Source of the DNA: Blasia pusilla
Lineage: Eukaryota > Marchantiophyta > Marchantiopsida > Blasiales
Reading direction: 5' to 3'
Assembly (NCBI GenBank): GCA_050084515.1
Contig: CM114274.1
Coordinates: 2,728,001-2,792,000, forward strand
Length of the DNA: 64,000 bases
Position 1 is the first letter of the stretch; every line of letters starts with the position of its first letter. Shown piece after piece: positions 57,545 through 64,000 of this stretch. The notes under the pieces are model-generated. The model searched no databases. It worked only from the letters and a program-made list of their open reading frames with translations, and was not told the origin of the DNA. A program made the translations under genes and the position numbers.

Positions 57545-57700
57545 TCACTCGCCATTCGTCGCTCGCTCTCGGAGACTCGGACGCTGGCTCTCGGACGCTC
57601 TCTCGGACGCTGGCTCTCGGACGCTCTCTCGGACGCTGGCTCTCAGACGCTCTCTCGGACGTTCGCTGCTCGGACGCTCGTTCTTGGACGCGGAGACGCT
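57545..57700 (+). repeat. Tandem repeat of CTCTCGGACGCTGG-type units
   Basis: Units of about 24-26 bases built from CTCTCGGACGCT and GGCTCTCGGACG are repeated about five times and continue more loosely as GCTCGGACG to about 57910. Open frames through it are a by-product of the repeat. It probably belongs to the 5' untranslated part of the hAT element. Confidence 0.75.
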
Positions 57701-58067
57701 GCCTGATTTTTTCATGTACTGCTCGGAGCCTCGGAGTCTCAGTCCCTTGGACGATCGTTCCTTGGACGCTCGCTCGTTTCTCGTTGGGACTTTGGGACGC
57801 TCGGACGTTGGCTGCTCGCTCGGACCTTCCTTGTATTTTCACAGTTCTTGTTTTCACCTTGCTTGCTCGGTCGGACGATGCTCGGACCTTGCTTGCTTGC
57901 TCGCTCGGACCCTGGTTGCTATGACGCTGGGACTCTGGAGTCTCGTAGCACTTGCTGTTTGCTTGCTCTTGGAATTCTCAGTTTCTCGCCGAGTGCCTGG
58001 GAATTTGGGATTCTAAATTTCTTGGAGACATTGGTCTACCTCGGATTCTTGGAGTATCAGATCAGGG

Positions 58068-60440
58068 ATGGCAAAGAGACAGAAAACTATGACAGCTTTC
58101 CTAGGTAAGGAACAAGGAAACAAGGGGCCAGACATTATCCCATTATCTGGCTCTTCTGATGAAAAAGAAGAGCAAACTCCATCAGGAAGCAGTGGAGCTT
58201 TACCTGAGAAAGTTCGTGTTGCATGGAAGGATGTATGGTACTCATTGTATGATTGGATTGAATTTGATTCTGACCTTGGTAGAATCTTTTGTAAAGTTTG
58301 TAGGAAGGGGAAGGGGAAGAGTGTCTTTGCCAGGGACGGTGCAATTAATTGTAAGGTTTCAGCCTTTATTGATCATGCCAAGTCTAATGAGCATATCAAG
58401 CTTGCATGGGCTGCAAATGGGGGTAAGAAGTCCATGGCCAAGGCCATTGCCACAACCAATCAAACCTACGAAGCCGCTCTGATGACATTGTTTAAATGTG
58501 CATATTTCCTTGCGAAGGAGGCTATCCCATTTATCAAATTCTCCAATCTTTGTAAGTTGTTAGTTTCTATTAATGCTCCCATTACCAAAGACCTATACCA
58601 AGATGAGAAGAGTTGTAGTGAAATGTCTTATTTCATTAGCCAAGTCCTACTTAGTAGAAGTCTTGCTAAAGTTCAAGCCTCTCCTTTCTTTGGAATTATG
58701 ATCGATGAGTTGACTGACATATCCGTAACAGGGCATCTGGTCGTGTTCGATACTTTCATTGAAGAGGGCCAAGCGAGAATCCTGTTTTTTTGGGGATTAA
58801 TCGCTATAATCAAAATGTTCTAATGCTATTACCAAAACTTTGCTGCAACTACTGAAAGATGGAGGATTGGAATTCTCCAAAATTTTTGCATTTGGTTCTG
58901 ACGGTGCCTTAACAATGGTAGGTAGCCAGACAGGGGTAGCCTCTCAATTGAGGCAGAAGGTAAATCCCTACATTCTTTCAATTCATTGTGTAGCCCACAG
59001 AACAAATCTAGCCGCTTTATGAGCTGCCAAAGCTCTTGATTGTAAGTCAATCTCCTCTGAAGTTGACTAGATTCTCAATGCTGTAGCTAGCTACTTTAGA
59101 AGGTCCTCCAAGAGGAAAAAAGTCTTGTTATCTTTGCAGGAAAAATTCAATAACTCCCAGCAAGTCATGAAGAGATACCACAAGATTCGGTGGTTATCCC
59201 GTTGGCAAGCTGTGACCACATTGTGTGATTCTTTAGAATCGGTAATGACGTACTTCCGAGAGCTATCTTCTTCAGAGGATGATGGGAATGCTGCCAACTT
59301 GTTTAACAAGTTGAGATCATTCCAAATGATCTGTCAATTGTATTTTTTGGCTGACATTCTTTCCATGCTTGCTAGTTTGAGTAAGATATTTCAGTACCAA
59401 TTTGTAGATATTAGCACAATTGGGAGCATTGTCAATTCTGAGGTAGCTAGGATAACCATGAATTTTGTGATGGAAACTCATGACTTGAATTCTTCATGAA
59501 GAAACAGGTTACCATATACTTCTTGACTTTGGGCCACTTGGTGGTTATCTTCGTCGTTTACAGTCTGAGATCAAGGGAAAAAAATTTCATAGCATATGTA
59601 TGTCTCAAGATCGGACAGGAAATGACTTAGAGGCTGCCTTGTTCTTTTAGACAAGGTTTGTTGAAAGTATGTGTGCAGCTTTACATGATCGATTTCGAGA
59701 CAACAACCTTGTTGATGCAATGAAAATCCTTAATCCTTTGCACATGCCATCACGGCAAGTGGGATTGAGTAGTTGGGGATAAAAAGATTTAGATGATTTG
59801 TGTGGTTTTTCGGAGCCCAGTTGCCATTGCAAGGTCAGTTGCAACCTGCAATCATTAATTCTCCACTTGTAAAGCAAGAGTTTCACTCTTTCAAATTGAT
59901 GGCCACCATTGAGTGGAAGGATCGCAACTTCAGAGACTTGTGGGCTATGGTGAGTTGGAGTCCCTCTCTACAATGTAAATTTTCTAATTTGTTAATTTTG
60001 GAAAATGTAGCTAGGGTCCAGTGTGTTAGTACTGCCATATGTGAGAGAGCATTTTCCATTCAGAATATGATCAAGACTAAATCTCGTAACAGGTTGACCA
60101 CCAAGTACAACACAATTTGTTGAGGCAGCTAAACTCAAGGAACACTCATTCCTAGCTAAAGTCACCAAAGACGATGAGTAGTGAGACATCACTTGTGTGT
60201 GCCCATAGTGATGCAACCCTTAGTGGCCACTAAAATCAAGGAACAATCATGGTGGCTAAAGAAAATCCTAATGCGGTGGCACCTAAAGTTATGGAGTATT
60301 CCAAGGAGGCCAATTCAAGAAGTAGAAAAAAGGATAAACGCTTCTCGTAAGAAATTGTGCACATCTCCGTGGAAGATGTTTGGGGGCAAAGTGAAGAGAT
60401 TCAAATTTCTAGAATTCCAAGGACTCCCTTTTGAATGGAA
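58068..60440 (+). mobile_element. hAT-superfamily transposon with decayed transposase
   Basis: From ATG 58068 (MAKRQKTMTAFLGKEQG) the protein has a zinc-finger region (VAWKDVWYSLYDWIEFDS, FCKVCRKGKGKS, CKVSAFIDHAKSNEHIKLA). It continues with AYFLAKEAIPFIKFSNLCKL and FFGIMIDELTDISVTGHL, the first catalytic Asp. A frameshift leads to a stop at about 58821. It continues with FGSDGALTMVGSQTGVASQLRQ, the second acidic site, and SIHCVAHRTNLAAL, with stops at about 59020 and 59068. Then come KRYHKIRWLSRWQAVTTLCDS and, after further breaks, ICERAFSIQNMIKTKSRNRLTTK, the hAT C-terminal dimerisation block with the Glu (about 60035-60105). The arrangement matches hAT transposases of the ZNF862-like type. 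It moves DNA by cut and paste; this copy is inactive. Confidence 0.9.
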
Positions 60441-60939
60441 GCACTATTATTGTTGATCAACGTAAGACCCTAAAATTGGATAGCAAGATCAAGTGGTAGA
60501 CCGGCTTAGGCACATGGTTATCATGATATTGATGTGCTTGTCAAGACCGTAGATATAGTTGGGACTATTTAGAATGATCTTCTCTAAGGTCAAGGCTTGG
60601 GCCAACTATGTTGGGCTCGATTGCGTTCATGGGCTTGATGAATGTGATAATTTTTTTTCTCTTACTTGCCCATTTTGTGCACCATTAATTGCATTCCATC
60701 CCTAGCATTGGAACATCAAATAGGCTTCTTAGCATGGACAATTCATTGTTCCACGACCTCAAAGCTACCAAACTTTTGGCAACACATAAAGGTCAAGCGT
60801 TCCTATTTGAAACTGACAACAAAAAATGGAAGCTAATTAAGCCTTCCTTAGGCTACTACATGGGATATAAGGGTCCTTATCTACAAGACTATATAACCAA
60901 GGACAAATCTTCATGTTCCCATTCTAGAGCTTCTATCTA
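60441..60939. other. No feature recognised
   Basis: AT-rich sequence between the hAT transposase tail and an old family A end. An open frame at 60689-60940 has no family signature. Confidence 0.5.
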
Positions 60940-61420
60940 ACATAATTGCCTCTCTTACCCATTTTCCTTTTGTCAAAATATGAAATCTCCAAGCTCTCTT
61001 CAATGTCAAACCAAACTCAGTGTCATAGTGAGAGATTTGAGTCATTTACAAAGCAAGTAGTACCAAAGCTTCACAACTTCAAAGAGAGAATAATTCCCAA
61101 ACTCTCTTTTAGAGTTATATCCTTTCCCTTCCCCAAGTCCTCTCCTTGGTGGCCTATGCACACATGTCATCAAGGAGAGGGCTCCTAAATCCTAACCTAC
61201 GATAGTGTGTCAAGGGCCACTTTCCCAAATATCTACTCAACTAAACCAAAAGTAGGGAACGTACTTTAAGAGTTAAGTTTCACAAAATAGCTTCAAATGA
61301 GCCCAAAAGAGGGGATAACCTTCAAACTCATATTAGCCTCCTCCTCAACAAGTCATCATTGACCAACGGAGACTCACATCTAACCTCTCGAGATACTCTC
61401 CGCTCCAACCAAAAATTCAT
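60940..61420 (-). repeat. Ancient family A 5' segment, solo and reversed
   Basis: The minus strand contains GATGACTTGTTGAGG, GGGCTCATTTGAAGC, GTGGCCCTTGACACACTA, CATTATTCTCTCTTTG-like and GAGTTTGGTTTGACATTGA. These are in the same order and spacing as the family A 5' segment (8215-8575). Identity is much lower than among A1-A3, marking a far older insertion with nothing else left. Confidence 0.7.
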
Positions 61421-63341
61421 ACGACCCTTCTTTGTTGGGGAAAGAGGAAATCTACTTATTATTTTCCAACGCCATCTTGAAGATGCAGTTGGAAAATGTG
61501 AAGTTCACATTTAAGACAAAATGATAAAAATTCGTTCTTGTGGATCTGAAAAAAAAATCATACCATGGTTCTCATACAACCACACCCCCTCCTTAAATTT
61601 GTCATGTTTTTATCCAAAAAAATTTATTTTCCCCTTTAAACCAAACTTGAAATTTTTTATTTTATTTTATTTATAAAAAAATTCAAAACTATGCGTCATA
61701 TGGGAAAGTTAATGAATAGAAGGGGGACTTGAGAAAATTGAAGGAAGATTGGAAACGAAAAAGTAAATCTAAAACTAACTTTTAGATTAAAAAATTCAAT
61801 GAAAAAAAAACCATCCGTAGAGCTAGTTAAAAAAGGGGCTAAAGCTCATTGGGATTCCACATTTTATACAAAGATGGAGAGTAAATGTGTCCTGCTAATG
61901 CTTTTGTGACAAGACTTTATCAATACTAGGGTGAATTACATATAGGAGATTCTGGTGTTGATGGTCTGTTACAGGCATGGCAGCGAAGTTGACATATGCG
62001 GGCCAAATCTTTCAAGGTCTACTGTGATGCCCACTGTAGGAGTTGACACAACAACTATGGTACTGCAACGGCGGGTGACTAAGAGTAGGGCATGGTGGCT
62101 GGGGTGTCTGATTCGTTTGCGCCTATACATCCTTGCGTCTGATTCCCATCATGGAAGCCTGCAGTCAGCCATGCTTTGGAGGTTTAGACGGTGAACACTA
62201 AACGCCTGGGACATGTCACCTCATGTCTATGCAGATGGTTCTCCGAGTGTAAGATTCTGTTTTGGTCACTTCAGACATGCATTCATGGGATTCTTGTGGT
62301 TCGTCTGTCATGACGGTCGAGTGCTTGACTAGTAACTGCATCTCAGATACTGTCTGATATGCCAAATTTCTCAGGTTTCAGGGGATCAGGTCAATCCGCA
62401 GCGCAATGAAGAGAAGGATGCTCTGCGCCAGAGTCGCCACCTTGTTCCAGAAGAGGGAAGGGAACTTGAAGCAGTTTCTGGATTTCCACAGCCTTCTTTC
62501 ATCGCAACTTATGGGGTACTGGAGTTGTTCTTGTTGACCATGAGACATGATTCAAGGCGTGAGTTGTAAGCAGCAATTCCGATTCTACCCGACGCTGTGT
62601 ATTGAAGCTGATCTCATCCTCATATTCCGTACGACGTATTTTAGTCTATGGTTCGGATGCCAACATCCGAACACTCTGGTCGAGAACCCTCCGGCGTAGA
62701 ATGAGAAGAAACACGACATGTCAACACATTTTCTTTCCCTGGTTTCTTATACGTGACAATGTAGCCTGCTTTCTTATGTGCAACAAACAAATTGTTCTCA
62801 ATAATTCTTAGTGTACTTTCTAATTGTGAAGATGGAAGTGGCCAAATCCACTACAAATTATCTCCGTTCTTCATTCATCATTATAGACATTGTAACTTTC
62901 CCTCCCGATTTTATGGAGATTGGTACAGATCTTCTCAAATCCTGGAAAGCAAACTGATACGCTATTGTCCATGCTGACAACATCCTGAACGTGCCAGTGA
63001 GAAGAATCATTTGAGTGGAGGACGAGCTCTTGTACACCGGTCTTTTATGGATTATTTTCAGATGTTAAAACTTGCACCGGGGACTTTCATCGATGAAACT
63101 CAGCTCAAAGAATGTCAGAGTCTGATGCAGTCACCTCCGCAACAAAATGGAACCTCAGAGGTAAAGTCCGGTTTTGTCTTATGACAAGCGATGGGTTACA
63201 ACAAGTACTCGCATCCACCTTCGGCTATGCCTGAAGGTATATTTTGCGATGCAAGTCGAAGTCTCATAGCAGTCGTGGAGGTAGGAAAAGAGAGGAGAAA
63301 AAGTTCCTGATATGCAGAGTGTTGAATCGTAGTAGATACAT
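61421..63341. other. Unassigned region between the hAT element and the second aldo-keto reductase
   Basis: Strongly AT-rich at 61490-61850. Between 61950 and 63130 base composition becomes gene-like, and some stretches look exonic: after an AG acceptor at about 62376, DQVNPQRNEEKDALRQSRHL; and ILVYGSDANIRTLWSR near 62640, vaguely like a WD repeat. I cannot connect these into a known protein. They may be remnants of a gene. Confidence 0.4.
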
Positions 63342-63686
63342 CTACTTAACCCACGATGACAACGGAAGAGAATTTACACGCTGCCATGTCATCTTCAAAC
63401 TCACTTCTGGATACCTACTGCCTGCAACATCTTCGATGGGGACAGCTGCTTCAATCTCCTCTTGCTCCTCGTGCGTGAAAGCGATGTCCAGTGAACCAAT
63501 ATTTTCTTCCAAGTTCTTGATCTTGGTTGTGCCAGGAATTGGCACAACGTCGTCTCCTTGATTCTGAACCCATGCAAGGGCAATCTGTCCTGGAGTCTTG
63601 TGGATCTTGTTGCCGATCTCCACCAAGCGATTGAAGAACACCTGGTTTTTCTCAAAAATATCTGGCTGGAACCTTGGCAAAGCAAT
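63342..63686 (-). CDS. Aldo-keto reductase, last exon only (gene continues beyond the window)
   Basis: Homologue of the gene at 54648-56761. After a GCAG acceptor at 63687 it encodes IALPRFQPDIFEKNQVFFNRLVEIG, TPGQIALAWVQNQGDDVVPIPGTTKIKNLEEN (cofactor-binding) and AAVPIEDVAGSRYPE, ending at a stop at 63342, 114 residues. The splice position and domain boundary equal those of exon 5 in the other copy, but the sequence differs widely, so the duplication is old. No earlier exon is visible in 63687-64000, which must be intron. Confidence 0.9.
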   Translation of the reverse strand: MALPRFQPDIFEKNQVFFNRLVEIGNKIHKTPGQIALAWVQNQGDDVVPIPGTTKIKNLEENIGSLDIAFTHEEQEEIEAAVPIEDVAGSRYPEVSLKMTWQRVNSLPLSSWVK

Positions 63687-64000
63687 CTGCACCCAATAAT
63701 ACTTCACATCATTGCTTCATGGACAACTAGAGTGATGGCCCTTACGCGGACCAAGTTAGCTGCACTTGCACTGGCTAAGAATTCATGCATCGGATGGTAG
63801 ACATTACACTAAACCTGCATTGTGTGAATAGTTCCGGTCTACGGCATTAAACCAACACATTGTGAATAGGGCAAGGTTAACTTTCGATCCATTCCTCATC
63901 TAGATCCTCATGAAAGTCACAGGACGATGCTCTAGATTATCCTATTGACAACCTGCAAAGCATTTGCTATGGGACAGATTATCCACATTGTTCCTCTTAC

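Noticed and set aside
57477-58016. Long open frame (179 codons) before the hAT transposase
   Set aside because: It is built from tandem CTCGGACG repeats and is open in several frames on both strands; no protein family.

Overview
The window is nuclear DNA of a land plant. Two gene types show this: a SUMO-conjugating enzyme E2 (SCE1/UBC9 type) with plant exon structure at the left end, and plant aldo-keto reductase genes with GT-AG introns at the right end. Between them lie about 55 kb of transposable elements nested in one another. The species cannot be fixed from the sequence. A seedless plant (lycophyte, fern or bryophyte) is my guess, because the main retroelement does not look like a common angiosperm family.

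Layout. 1-1.4 kb: exons 2-5 of SCE1, with one apparent base loss. 1.4-5.4 kb: no recognisable gene. 5.7-8.13 kb plus 27.03-28.5 kb: one decayed Helitron (Rep/helicase, minus strand), split by a large insertion. 8.135-27.032 kb: that insertion, flanked by a GCCT duplication and made of two head-to-tail copies (A1, A2) of 'family A' and a 0.64-kb internally deleted derivative. 28.55-29.94 and 38.80-41.99 kb: a Ty1/copia element (copia 1). Its gag is split by a third family A copy (A3, 29.94-34.94 kb), which is itself invaded by a minus-strand Ty3/gypsy element (B1, 34.94-38.73 kb). 41.99-46.61 kb: a second gypsy B element (B2). 46.64-47.74 kb: an old reverse-strand family A remnant (A4). 48.07-52.05 kb: a second, rotted copia carrying a gypsy integrase fragment and a MITE-like insert. 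52.05-53.4 kb: fragments of a third B-type element. 54.65-56.76 kb: an apparently intact five-exon aldo-keto reductase. 57.0-60.4 kb: a hAT transposon. 60.94-61.42 kb: a very old family A end. 63.34-64 kb: the 3' end of a second aldo-keto reductase.

The notable system is family A. No single copy is complete, but together the copies give the order Gag - CCHC zinc knuckle - DSGA aspartic protease - C5 cytosine DNA methyltransferase - reverse transcriptase - RNase H - DDE integrase - PHD finger. In A1 the methyltransferase motifs (DLF...TG, the Cys-containing motif IV, ENV, HRPRLWW and the C-terminal GFPTG...LGQAM block) lie in the same reading frame as the reverse transcriptase, interrupted only by nonsense codons. 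A retrotransposon carrying both a DNA-methylation writer and a PHD chromatin reader suggests control of its own chromatin state or its target choice; that role is inference. Its ends are also odd: the insertion begins TGTC and ends GACA with a clean 4-bp target duplication, yet I could not find matching long terminal repeats at the two ends.

All copies here are dead. They have premature stops, several consistent with C-to-T change, and large deletions that usually remove the 3' part of the inserted element together with adjoining host sequence. The only plausibly functional genes are the aldo-keto reductases, and SCE1 if its frameshift is a sequence error.
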